Source: Bugulina stolonifera
Lineage: Eukaryota > Bryozoa > Gymnolaemata > Cheilostomatida > Bugulidae
Reading direction: 5' to 3'
Assembly: GCA_935421135.1 (NCBI GenBank)
Contig: OW285187.1
Coordinates: forward strand, 6,572,001 to 6,636,000
DNA: 64,000 nucleotides
In this document: positions 12,979-21,946 of the stretch, one piece after another
Position numbering within the stretch: position 1 is the first letter of the stretch
How the letters are laid out: every line of letters begins with the position of its first letter
Notes under the pieces: model-generated
The model's input: the letters and a program-made list of their open reading frames with translations, nothing else
The model's database searches: none
What the model was told of the DNA's origin: nothing
Made by a program: the position numbers and the translations under genes

Positions 12979-14205
12979 TGCAAGTGAAAAGCTCCAATAC
13001 CGTCTGTTTAACATCGCTACAAACTTGTAACACTCACCCACTGAATATTCTTGGATATTTTAGGAAAAATTGCAAGAACTCTACACGGCAGTTTCTGGGG
13101 AAGTGTGCAGGTGGCTTTGGCGATCATTTGTATGTCGTAGGATGATGAAGGCCAAAAACAGATGCTACTGATTTAGTAAAGCAGATTGTGGTTTGATGTG
13201 AGCAGGTGTTTACACAGTGTATTTCGATTCTCGACTGATGAATAGACATTTGAAACATTGAACTTTTACTTCATTTCAATACCTGTAACATAATTTTACA
13301 ATAAGTGTATCATAAATTTGTTATTTGTTTTTTGTTATTTAATTCTTTTATTGCTATGTCTATAACATTTTTTGCTAGCTTTCAATCTTGTTTGCATATA
13401 TATATATTTGTCTGGTTATGATAGTCATATGGTTTACCATCCACAATTCTGCACTGCAGATGATAAAACAAAAATACAATACAGTGCAATAATAGATATA
13501 ATGCATGTGCATTAATTTCAATTACATCAGAAGTTGTATTTTTACTGTATCATAGATAGTTCTTAACTTGCAGAGTACTGATAGCCACAAAATATGTGAT
13601 TTTGTTGACCAAACGTTATCGATTTCGTATTGTTACAATGGATTTAATAGCAAACCGGAACTGCGTCTAAAGCAAAGAAGTGGGTCCAGACCGGCTTCAC
13701 GACCGTAATAGTAATAGCGGTCGAGTACTGGCTCTATCCTACCTCTATGGGCTACAGCATGAAATAGCCAAGTAATCTTACTGAGTCACTGTCATTCTAT
13801 AAATAGCTCTTGTGTACAGTGATAAACAAAAAAGTTACAGGCAATGCCCGCAATGAGTTGCAGGCACTATGGCTATCTGTGTGGCACATTTTATATTAAC
13901 CGCTTGAGTGCCTCCAAAATTCCCAATATACATACGTAGGCTACAAATTGAAGGAGAGGGTTTTCTTGGCAGCAGCTAGGTTTCCAAACACAAGCAACGC
14001 ATCAATCCTACTGAAATAGGATGAACAATACTATTTTGCAAATATTGAATAGTGCGACAGTAGTGGTTTAACTAATGTCAGTTTATTATTAATGACTCTG
14101 GTGACCACAAAGGCAATCGCAATGAGGATGACAATTCGTCAATTGTCAATTACTAAATCGATACTTTGAAATATCCTATTTCTTTGGGATTGCTCCTGTG
14201 GATAG

Positions 14206-14359
14206 TGTTGTATGATTACTGCTACTGACATAGCTATAAGATTATCCTCTAGCAAGCATAGCATATGTAGCAGCATGTTGTATGTTCAGTTGAGCTTCAG
14301 ACCTGTTTTAGGACTGGCATGTTATGTATGCAATAAACCATAACCAGTATAATACAACA
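14206..14359 (+). repeat. 5' LTR of the Ty3/gypsy element
   Basis: Starts TG and ends CA with 8-base inverted ends. It contains an AATAAA polyadenylation signal about 25 bases before its end. Identical to the 3' LTR except at 14317. Confidence 0.97.
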
Positions 14360-14370
14360 TGGTAGCCAGT
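14360..14370 (+). other. Probable primer-binding site
   Basis: TGGTAGC follows the 5' LTR with no spacer. TGG matches the CCA end of any tRNA, and the seven bases are complementary to the GCTACCA end of animal initiator tRNA-Met. The match does not extend further, so the primer identity is tentative. Confidence 0.55.
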
Positions 14371-14400
14371 ACTAACTAGAAACAACAATAACTGTATAAC

Positions 14401-16098
14401 ATGGCTCAGATGTTTAATCCACCGCAGGAATTTGATTTCCAACCTGAAAGATGGACGGAGTGGATTGGACGTTGGGACAGATATAGAAATATTTCTAAAA
14501 TATGTGATGAAGATGCACAATTACAAATAGATAGTTTCTTGTACTGTATGGGAAGCAGGAGTGAAAGCATATTTAGTGGACTAGACTTATCCGATGATGA
14601 TCGTAAAGACTACCAGAAGGTCAGAGAAGCATTTGGCAAATATTTTTCACCTAGGAAGTATATAATATATGAGCGTGCAAAGTTTTTTCGACATGACCAA
14701 CAAGCTGGAGAGACAGTCGAGCAGTACATACGCATCTTAAATGATTTAGCTGACCGATGTGAGTTTTCTAACCGAAGTGAGCAAATGCGAGATCGAATAG
14801 TGGTTGGCATAAAAGACATTGCATGCAGTAGAGAAATGCAGAAAATGGATGTTGAGAAGCTAACTGAAGCAGTTGCTGTAAACATGGCCAGGCAATTTGA
14901 ACAAGTTGACAACAACATCAAAGAGCTAAATGACAATAAACTGTCTTCATCAATTCCAGTTTCAGATACTGATAAGGTAACAGAGGTAACTAAACCTAGA
15001 GAAGCTACTTCTCCATGCCATCCATGCAAACGCTGCGGATACAGAAAACATACTAAGGGCAAGTGCCCAGCTATAGACAGCAGATGCAACAAATGTCATA
15101 AACCGGGACACTATGCACGGTGCTGCAACTCCAAAATCATACAGGAAGTGACAGATGCAGAAAACAGTGAATGTGACTCCTTACACAACTTTATGGGAGT
15201 AGTCAATGATACCAAAGGACAAATAGAACCTTGGGTAAAAAAGGTACGTGTCAGTAAGCTCAACACACTCATTTATTTCAAACTGGACTCTGGAGCAGAT
15301 GTGTCGGTTATTCCTAAGAGCTTTTGTAATAAGATGTTTTTATATCCAACTGATAAACATTTATGTCAAGCTAGTGGTACCCAACTTACTGTACATGGCT
15401 ATTTTGAGTCCAACATCATTGTAGGTAGAAATAGCATTTTTGAAAGGTTCTATGTAGTTGATGGCACTAAAGCCCTTTTAGGTAGGACAGCATGTGTCAG
15501 GTTAGGTCTTATAAAGTTATGTGCAACAGATTCATTGGACATAAATATTGTTGAGAAAAGTGGTAAGTTTTTTAAACAAGAATTCAGTGCACTTTTTAAG
15601 GGCTTAGGGAAAATGCATCGTGAGGTTGACATTCAGATCAAGCAAGACAATAGTCCTCCATATGCTATCTATACTCCGCGTTCAGTTGCCTATCCCTTGC
15701 TTAGCAAAGTTAAAACAGAGCTCCAAGCCATGGTAGATGAAGGTGTTATCTTTGAAGTACAACAACCAACTGATTGGGTATCTCCTATGGTGGTTGTTCC
15801 CAAAGCAAATGGCCGAGTGCGTGTGTGTGTCGATTATACACAATTAAATAAAGTAGTTCGTAGAGAGGTGTATCCGATCCGATGTCTCATGTTGAAGCAA
15901 GTTTACCAAAACTGGGCGATGGCAAAATATTTACTAAGTTTGATGCTAACTCTGGATTTTACCAAATACCATTATCTGACAAGTCAAAACTTCTTACCAC
16001 ATTCCTTACACCATTTGGTAGATTTGCATACAATAGACTCCCATTTGGTTTATCATCCAGTCCAGAGATATATGCTAAGATTGTATCAGAGGTTTTGA
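14401..16098 (+). CDS. Gag-protease-partial RT frame of Ty3/gypsy element
   Basis: Encodes the capsid/nucleocapsid precursor and the start of pol. Residues 1 to about 200 are Gag-like (RWTEWIGRWDRYRN, a retrotransposon gag motif). Two CCHC zinc knuckles follow (CKRCGYRKHTKGKC at about 213 and CNKCHKPGHYARCC at about 230). An aspartic protease with LDSGADVSVIP lies at about 297. The N-terminal part of reverse transcriptase begins near residue 440, with WVSPMVVVPKANGRVRVCVD. Gag and pol share one frame without an intervening stop. After codon 493 (about 15879) the frame departs from the RT family, and the last 70 or so residues are out-of-frame noise. The ATG at 14401 lies 41 bases after the LTR. 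Confidence 0.92.
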   Translation: MAQMFNPPQEFDFQPERWTEWIGRWDRYRNISKICDEDAQLQIDSFLYCMGSRSESIFSGLDLSDDDRKDYQKVREAFGKYFSPRKYIIYERAKFFRHDQQAGETVEQYIRILNDLADRCEFSNRSEQMRDRIVVGIKDIACSREMQKMDVEKLTEAVAVNMARQFEQVDNNIKELNDNKLSSSIPVSDTDKVTEVTKPREATSPCHPCKRCGYRKHTKGKCPAIDSRCNKCHKPGHYARCCNSKIIQEVTDAENSECDSLHNFMGVVNDTKGQIEPWVKKVRVSKLNTLIYFKLDSGADVSVIPKSFCNKMFLYPTDKHLCQASGTQLTVHGYFESNIIVGRNSIFERFYVVDGTKALLGRTACVRLGLIKLCATDSLDINIVEKSGKFFKQEFSALFKGLGKMHREVDIQIKQDNSPPYAIYTPRSVAYPLLSKVKTELQAMVDEGVIFEVQQPTDWVSPMVVVPKANGRVRVCVDYTQLNKVVRREVYPIRCLMLKQVYQNWAMAKYLLSLMLTLDFTKYHYLTSQNFLPHSLHHLVDLHTIDSHLVYHPVQRYMLRLYQRF

Positions 16099-18293
16099 GG
16101 GGATTGGAAGGCGTGGTTGTACATATGGATGACGTTTGTATTTGGGGGCAGTCTGTAGAGGAGCACGATAGACGCGTCTGTGAGGTATTAAGGCGTATTT
16201 CCGATGCTGGTATGACGCTGAATGAGTCCAAGTGTGAATTTTCATGTAGAAGGATAACATTTCTTGGCCATGTCATATCTGGTGATGGCATTAAGCCAAG
16301 TAAAGAATCGGTTCAAGGTATCCAGGATTTTCCAACCCCCCAAAACATAACTGATGTACGCAGTTTTCTTGGCATGGCAAATCAGCTTAGTAAGTTTACT
16401 CCGGTATTAGGGAGCTTGAGCGACCCCTTAAGAACTTTGCTGTGTAAAGGTACGCAGTGGTATTGGGGCACCTCTCAAGAGAGTGCTTTTAATCAAATCA
16501 AAACTGAACTTTGTCGCTCCGTGGAATTAGCAGCCTACAACCCTACTTTTCAAACTGTGATTCAAACAGATGCTTGCCGTAGCGGCCTAGGTGCAGTGTT
16601 GCTACAAAGACAACCTTCAGGAATCTTCAGAGTAGTGTCTGCTGCTTCTAGGTCATTGACTGAAACAGAAAAACGCTATGCAACCATAGAACAAGAGGCA
16701 CTCGGAATTGTATGGGCATTAGAAAAGTTTAAAGATTATATTATTGGTCTCAAGTTAGTAGTTCAAACCGACCATAAGCCTTTAGTGCCCTTGCTAAATG
16801 ACATAGAATTAGATAAGCTTCCCATACGAATTCAGAGGTTTAGAATGCGCTTAATGAGATACAGTTATGTCATAGAGCACATTGCAGGGAAAGATAACAT
16901 AGTAGCTGATGCTCTCGGTAGATCTAATGTAAAACCTAGCCCTCAAGATGTTACTTTTGTTGAGGAGGTGGAAGTTTATAGTCTAGAGATGTTGAAAGCT
17001 AATGCTTCTGATAGAAGGTTAAACCAGCTGAAACAGTTACAGTTGGAAGATGAAGTATTGGCACGAGTTAGATCATTTGTTAAATCAGAGTGGCCATTCT
17101 ACTTAGCAGCAGAAGACTCTGTTCTACTTCCATTTTATGAAAACCGTTCCAAATTGTCATTAGTAGATGAACTTTTGGTGTACGAAGGGAGAATTGTCAT
17201 TCCAATGTCCTCTAGAATGGAGATGATTCGCAGAGTACATAAAGGCCATTTAGGAATTACAAAATGTCGTGAGCGTGCTCGACAAGCCATGTGGTGGCCA
17301 AGGATGAGTCAGATGATAGCTGAAATGGTGCGAAACTGCAAAGTCTGCCAAAGACACGCAAATGTAGTGAAAGAACCTTTGATGAGGTGCGAGTTTCCAC
17401 AACGTCCTTGGGAACGTGTAGGTAGTGATATGTTTTACTTAAACAGTGAATGGTTTTTGGTAGTTGTAGATTACTATTCTCGTTTTATTGAAATAGCAAA
17501 GCCTGTTGAACTCAACAGCCGATCTGTCATTCGGTGTTTTAAGAGTGTTTTTGCCCGTCATGGCATACCAGAAATGTTGGTTTCAGACAATGGTCCACAG
17601 TACGCCTCAGAAGAGTTCAGAAAATTTTCAGCTGATTATGATTTTATTCATGTTACTAGCTCGCCCAAGCATGTTCAAGCTAACGGTTTAGCAGAACGTA
17701 CTGTACAAACAGTAAAACGGCTTCTGAAAAAGGAAGCAGATCCTTATATGGCACTTTTGGCCTATCGCTCTTCACCTCTAGAGAATGGTCATTCCCCTGC
17801 TGAGCTTCTGATGAATAGAAAGCTTCGGACTACCATACCCAGCTTGCCATCGGCACTTAAGCCTCGGGTGCCTTGTAAGTCAGTTATCCGTGAGAAGGAA
17901 ACAACGAAGCGTTTAGAGTCTCAAACTCAGTTTAACAGAAGGCACAGAGCAGTAGAACTACCTCCATTGCTAGAGGATCAGCAAGTTTATGTGAGAGACA
18001 CGGGGAGAGATGGCAAAGTAGTAGGACCAGTTCCAAGTCACCCTAGATCATATACAGTTAAAGACAGCAATGGTAGTATTGTGAGGCGTAATCGCACCAG
18101 CTTAATTAGTAGTGAAACTTCATCTAGCCCAAATAGGGATTCACAGTCAAACCCAGTAGTACCAGAATCCGAGCCAATGGAAAGTAGTAGCGGAGGACCA
18201 GAACCAATTGACAATTCCAGCCGTTGTGTGAACTCTCCCATTTTGGCTCCTATGACACTACGGTCAGGTCGGGTAGTCAAACCGCGTAATTGA
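15882..18293 (+). CDS. Pol remainder: RT, RNase H, integrase (minus-one frame)
   Basis: Continues pol in the minus-one frame. It starts at the RT palm (FDANSGFYQIPL), then LPFGLSSSP, the catalytic VHMDD box (16121-16135), RNase H (QTDACRSGLGAVLLQ near 16566, and VQTDHKPL), the integrase HHCC finger (H-x3-H ... CKVCQ, 17240-17350), and the D,D35E core (SDMFYLNSEWF, SDNGPQYASEEF, NGLAERTVQ; 17420-17700). A GPY/F-like module and a basic tail (LRSGRVVKPRN) end it. All catalytic residues are present. The ATG at 15882 is probably not a real start: this stretch belongs to the same pol as the preceding frame, separated by a one-base break near 15879. The overall similarity is to the Mag/K02A2.6-type branch, judged by eye. 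Confidence 0.92.
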   Translation: MSHVEASLPKLGDGKIFTKFDANSGFYQIPLSDKSKLLTTFLTPFGRFAYNRLPFGLSSSPEIYAKIVSEVLRGLEGVVVHMDDVCIWGQSVEEHDRRVCEVLRRISDAGMTLNESKCEFSCRRITFLGHVISGDGIKPSKESVQGIQDFPTPQNITDVRSFLGMANQLSKFTPVLGSLSDPLRTLLCKGTQWYWGTSQESAFNQIKTELCRSVELAAYNPTFQTVIQTDACRSGLGAVLLQRQPSGIFRVVSAASRSLTETEKRYATIEQEALGIVWALEKFKDYIIGLKLVVQTDHKPLVPLLNDIELDKLPIRIQRFRMRLMRYSYVIEHIAGKDNIVADALGRSNVKPSPQDVTFVEEVEVYSLEMLKANASDRRLNQLKQLQLEDEVLARVRSFVKSEWPFYLAAEDSVLLPFYENRSKLSLVDELLVYEGRIVIPMSSRMEMIRRVHKGHLGITKCRERARQAMWWPRMSQMIAEMVRNCKVCQRHANVVKEPLMRCEFPQRPWERVGSDMFYLNSEWFLVVVDYYSRFIEIAKPVELNSRSVIRCFKSVFARHGIPEMLVSDNGPQYASEEFRKFSADYDFIHVTSSPKHVQANGLAERTVQTVKRLLKKEADPYMALLAYRSSPLENGHSPAELLMNRKLRTTIPSLPSALKPRVPCKSVIREKETTKRLESQTQFNRRHRAVELPPLLEDQQVYVRDTGRDGKVVGPVPSHPRSYTVKDSNGSIVRRNRTSLISSETSSSPNRDSQSNPVVPESEPMESSSGGPEPIDNSSRCVNSPILAPMTLRSGRVVKPRN

Positions 18294-18477
18294 TCAAATC
18301 TTTGGCAAACAGTTTGCGTCAACCTCACACCTAGCTTTGAAATATGACACTTGTTTGCACTAAATTTTACTAATCTGTTTTTGTGTAGTTTGCATTTTTT
18401 TCATGTATATTTATGTTAACATACATTGTAATTATTATTTCTCTTTTTATGGTTGTTAGATTAACTGATAGTTCATC

Positions 18478-18492
18478 TTAAAAATAGGTAGA
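18478..18492 (+). other. Candidate polypurine tract
   Basis: A purine-rich stretch (AAAAATAGGTAGA) directly abuts the 3' LTR, where plus-strand priming would occur. It is interrupted by pyrimidines, so it is a weak example. Confidence 0.45.
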
Positions 18493-18646
18493 TGTTGTAT
18501 GATTACTGCTACTGACATAGCTATAAGATTATCCTCTAGCAAGCATAGCATATGTAGCAGCATGTTGTATGTTCAGTTGAGCTTCAGACCTGTTTTAGGA
18601 CTGACATGTTATGTATGCAATAAACCATAACCAGTATAATACAACA
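18493..18646 (+). repeat. 3' LTR of the Ty3/gypsy element
   Basis: 154 bp; one difference from the 5' LTR. Followed by the GATAG target duplication at 18647-18651. Confidence 0.97.
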
Positions 18647-18699
18647 GATAGTTCTTCCCTTTTTTCTATTACATGTATGTAACTATATTTGATTATTGA

Positions 18700-19993
18700 C
18701 AGAGTTGGGCCTAAGTCAGACTTCAAGTCAACAAGTCTGATTTTCAAGTCATTTCCAAAATTTTTGAAGCAAGTCAAGTCAGTGGCTCAGTGCTGCCTCA
18801 AGTCAAGTCAGCCATCATGCAAGTCACAAGTCAAGTCAAAGTCGACTTGTCTACTTGCAAGTCAAGTGGGAGATAACTTCAAAAATTTAACATTTTTTAA
18901 AACATCACTTCTTTTTTTTTAGTAGACATTCGAATGCATAAAAAACGATGCCAAGGTGTAGCTGGGCATGTGTGTTGTTATGCAGTTATGGCAACTAGTC
19001 TATTATATGTGTAGTAATATTGGCACTACGGTTGAGACTGGTCATGTAGTATTTATTAGTGACGGTGATACAGTGTTACATAGCATATAAACAATACATG
19101 GTACAGTACAGAGTGTCCACTGACCAGTCCTGTAATTCCAATCTACAGTAATTAACTAATTATTGCACTTTACTTTGTATTCACCACTTACACCACACTT
19201 GCACTACACTTACACTCTGTGTACTTGTGACTATGCACTGTGTAGTCTCACGTACACACAGCCTACATGTAGATGTTACATTTGGTGTATATCCTCATAG
19301 CTAACCTTAATATACTTTAAAGTGGGAGTAGCACCAAAGACTGGGTAGTCTTCCTGAGTTGTCCCCTCTTGTATGAGTAGAGAAGTATAATTGGAAACCA
19401 TTTATACTAAATTTAGTTATTTATTTCTCTTTCGGCGCTAATATTGTTTTACCACAAGTAGTTATGTGTATTTTGGAAAAATACTGGAAAATAGGACACC
19501 CACTACCTCTATTCACTCATGGGAGTTTTTAGAAAATATGAAGAAGTTGTCTTATCATTGTAGTATACCCTCAAATAAATGAAAAGTTTTCTTGCTAATT
19601 GCACTTCCTTGATGTTTGAAATAAAAAAGACAAGTGAATATATGTGGCCAAGCATCATGTTCTCAAAAGTGTAGAAGGAATTTATAATACTCTTGGTTAA
19701 TAGAAAAGTTATTGAATAAAAGCTTTTTCATGTGCTTTATAACAAGGTTAACTGGGTTACTCAGATGACATAGACTACCTTTGTGAGACTTTTTTCCATA
19801 TTGGCTATACACTGTACAAAATTTTTGTTCTCCATATTGACTTGGCAGAAACCAAGTCATAGTCACAAGTCATTCATATGTCCAAGTCAAGTCACATTAA
19901 TGTCAAAGTCAAGTCAACATGTTGGCAAGTCCAAGTCAAGTCGATACTTGACGTGACAAGTCAAGTCAAATCTATGACTTGGACCCAGTTCTG
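18700..19993. mobile_element. Non-autonomous hAT-like element with AAGTC arrays
   Basis: The ends are imperfect inverted repeats (CAGAGTTGGGCCTAAGTCA at 18700; the complement of the right end reads CAGAACTGGGTCCAAGTCA). They are flanked by a perfect 8-bp duplication ATTATTGA (18692-18699 and 19994-20001). Eight-base target sites and CAG ends fit the hAT superfamily. Both subterminal zones (18713-18865 and 19852-19986) are arrays of degenerate AAGTC/CAAGT units, in the manner of subterminal transposase-binding repeats. No transposase is encoded. A 470-bp dispersed repeat is nested inside. Confidence 0.85.
19314..19784. repeat. Dispersed 470-bp repeat, copy 2
   Basis: Second copy of 7643-8112, same orientation. 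It sits in the middle of the hAT-like element, so it was inserted there or was mobilised with it. Confidence 0.9.
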
Positions 19994-20051
19994 ATTATTG
20001 ATGAAGTAAACAAACTTTCCATGTAGTCCAGTGACAGAAATTATTGTTATA

Positions 20052-20239
20052 CAGTGAAACTTGCTTAATTCAAACTCCAAGGACCGCCATAATTGGTTTG
20101 AATTAGGCCTAAGTTTGAATTGTAAGATCACTTCACTTAGTTGAAGTCATTATAGTATCTCAGCAGGGACCAAGGCTAATGGTTTGAACTAACCAAGTTT
20201 TTGAACTATCCAAGGTTGAATTATAAGCAAGTTCCACTG
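20052..20239. mobile_element. Pogo/Tigger-like MITE (188 bp)
   Basis: Inverted ends CAGTGAAACTTGCTTA and (complement of the right end) CAGTGGAACTTGCTTA, flanked by TA on each side (20050-20051 and 20240-20241). CAGT-type ends with a TA target are characteristic of pogo/Tigger (Tc1-mariner) elements. The interior repeats the theme TTGAAT/TTGAACTA and is non-coding. Confidence 0.85.
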
Positions 20240-20241
20240 TA

Positions 20242-21946
20242 GTTCCATAATGATAAGGTAGGATTACCCGGCGCCCTTCCTTATTTTATATAACTCCAGT
20301 TTTACACAGAAGATCGCTGATGTCAACGGGAGGCTGGATGGTTGTCGTTCATACCTGTCCAAATGGCACCGGCTGTCTGGCTCCTCCTAAGGGGATTTCT
20401 TGGCCTCACTCTTACTACTAATCGCCGCGGTCCTGGTTTTGCCATGGGGTTTGGTTTACTGTCTATTGTCACCATTGACAGGGATTCCTCCACTATCTCT
20501 CCTTCCTCATGTGTCTCCCTCCGTTAGGGTTTGTATGACTTTGCTTTGCCAGCTATCCTCTTACGTGTGGTGACGATGGAACTGGTATTAGGGAACTTTG
20601 CTGACTTATACATCTAGGCAGAGGGACCTCTCACATCTGCTGAGCTAACAATTGTCCTAGGATGGGTACAGGTGGAGGTTCAGTATCAGCCTGGGATGGC
20701 GTCCGTCAAAATGGACTACATCTGTCAAATGATAAGAAAGTTAAGATAAGTAACTCTGTTGCGAAATAAGAACCATATGAAAGTTTTGACCATTAATACA
20801 CGGACTATTACAAGTTGCACATTCATGTATCAACAATATCAAAATGAAAATTCTTGATCAATTACTTATACTTTGTTACTACTATCAGATATTAAGATGT
20901 ATCTATTTTTACTTAGAGTTTTAATACTATTAAATATTAATATATTAACATTGAGCAACTCAGAATGAGAAGATTGCTAATAACCCCTCTCTCTGCTGCA
21001 TGTGTGTTAGTTAGTCAAATGGACAAACGACTGAAAAAAAGCACTCCCTTTACTTGTAATTGTAATACTTGAAACCTGGTCAAATAAGAGATTATGTAAA
21101 TAAATGATGATAGTGAGTTACCAGTAGTTGGGTTATGCTCTTCACTGTCATCTTTATGGTTGGAAAGTTCTGAAATTAATTCGATCATTATCATGGGTGG
21201 CAGTAACATTCATGTTCCATGCATCTGGTGCAGCATTTCTACTAGGAAGTTCCGATATCTCACTCCTACATGAGAATCCAGATCTCTAACCACTAGGCCA
21301 TAAATGCTCCCTATTTGTGAACTAATAACATAACTTATTATTTAACTAGATACAACATAGTGATAAAAAATATTCTGTATCAGTTAAGAATATTCTGCTT
21401 TCCACCTCAAAATACAAATTGTTTTGGAATTGTGTTCACTTTCTCAACAGCAGTTCTGATTTCTATAGTCTTTGCAGAGACACCTCTGAGAAATTTTGTA
21501 TTCAGGGTAAACAGTCTGACTGCTATTCTGAATGCTTTCACCAAGATGTAGATAATTAGACTATTTTAATAGTGTTAGGACTATTGTGATTGAAACAGTT
21601 TGGTTGATGTACTCAAAAGTAAATGGGGAAGACAACTCCTGCTTCAGTTTTGACAAAAACCGAAAACTTACTCAGTGTTTCCCTGTTTTTACAGAACTGT
21701 GGAGTTGGTACAGGCTGTAGCAACACAGGAACTTTGTCAATGTGCAACTTTTGCAACATGGTGAAAATTTTAATTACTCGCCAATTTTCAGTGGCTGCTA
21801 TACGATTAACAGAGTGTGTTGGATAATTTAATGGCTGGATAATTATGAAATATATTTATTTTAGGTTGGTTATTGCAGTAAAGTCCACTCACTTGCATCA
21901 AAATTCCTTCATCTTCTTCACCTAGTACTGGTCCAATGAGTCGCAG
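20242..21946. other. Gene-free stretch upstream of the fucosyltransferase
   Basis: 20260-20760 is more GC-rich than its surroundings and shows no homologous coding, possibly an old repeat. A tRNA-like relic lies at 21240-21307 and one ACAACTCC motif at 21625-21639. The 5'UTR of the next gene should be in the last 100 bases or so. Nothing else is recognisable. Confidence 0.5.
21240..21307 (-). repeat. tRNA-like relic
   Basis: On the minus strand an A-box-like TGGCCTAGTGGTTAGAGATC is followed by a degenerate B box near GATATCGGAACTTCC. A proper acceptor stem is not seen. It could be a tRNA pseudogene or a SINE head. Confidence 0.4.

Larger units (their letters stand above)
11020..14153 (+). 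mobile_element. Decayed THAP/P-type DNA transposon with long inverted arms
   Basis: A left arm (11020-11339) and right arm (13650-14153) are diverged inverted repeats. Their inner ends match closely (GCAAACCGGAACTGCGTCTA at 13650 and its complement ending at 11339), and matching continues through GTACTGGCTCTATCCTACC and GTGCGACAGTAGTGGTTTA. The right arm carries extra internal sequence. Between the arms lie remnants of a THAP-domain transposase: a start resembling a THAP N-terminus (MPKFCAL, 11366), a THAP C-terminal half (SRLCSDHFELESF, within 12463-12522), and a transposase C-terminal piece (12787-12978). Stops and frameshifts show that it is dead. The arms are far longer than the 31-bp ends of Drosophila P. 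Confidence 0.65.
14206..18646 (+). mobile_element. Ty3/gypsy LTR retrotransposon, very recent insertion
   Basis: A full-length element of 4441 bp. The two 154-bp LTRs (14206-14359 and 18493-18646) differ at one base (14317 G versus 18604 A). Each starts TGTTGTAT and ends ATACAACA, a perfect 8-base inverted end. The insertion is flanked by a perfect 5-bp duplication GATAG (14201-14205 and 18647-18651). Inside are gag, protease, reverse transcriptase, RNase H and integrase in the order typical of Ty3/gypsy (Metaviridae). There is no env frame. It inserted about 50 bp beyond the right arm of the THAP transposon relic. The reading frame breaks once, in reverse transcriptase, so this copy is probably not autonomous. 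Confidence 0.97.

Noticed and set aside
16075..16098. The last part of the first retrotransposon frame as a genuine C-terminus
   Set aside because: After about 15879 the frame no longer resembles reverse transcriptase, while the minus-one frame does.
14610..16291. Several antisense open frames of 110-160 codons
   Set aside because: They are shadows of gag-pol on the opposite strand.
14206..18646. An endogenous retrovirus with an envelope gene
   Set aside because: No frame follows integrase before the 3' LTR apart from the short non-coding stretch; domain order and knuckles fit a Ty3/gypsy retrotransposon without env.
18689..18922. 77-codon open frame
   Set aside because: Its peptide is a translation of the AAGTC array of the hAT-like element.
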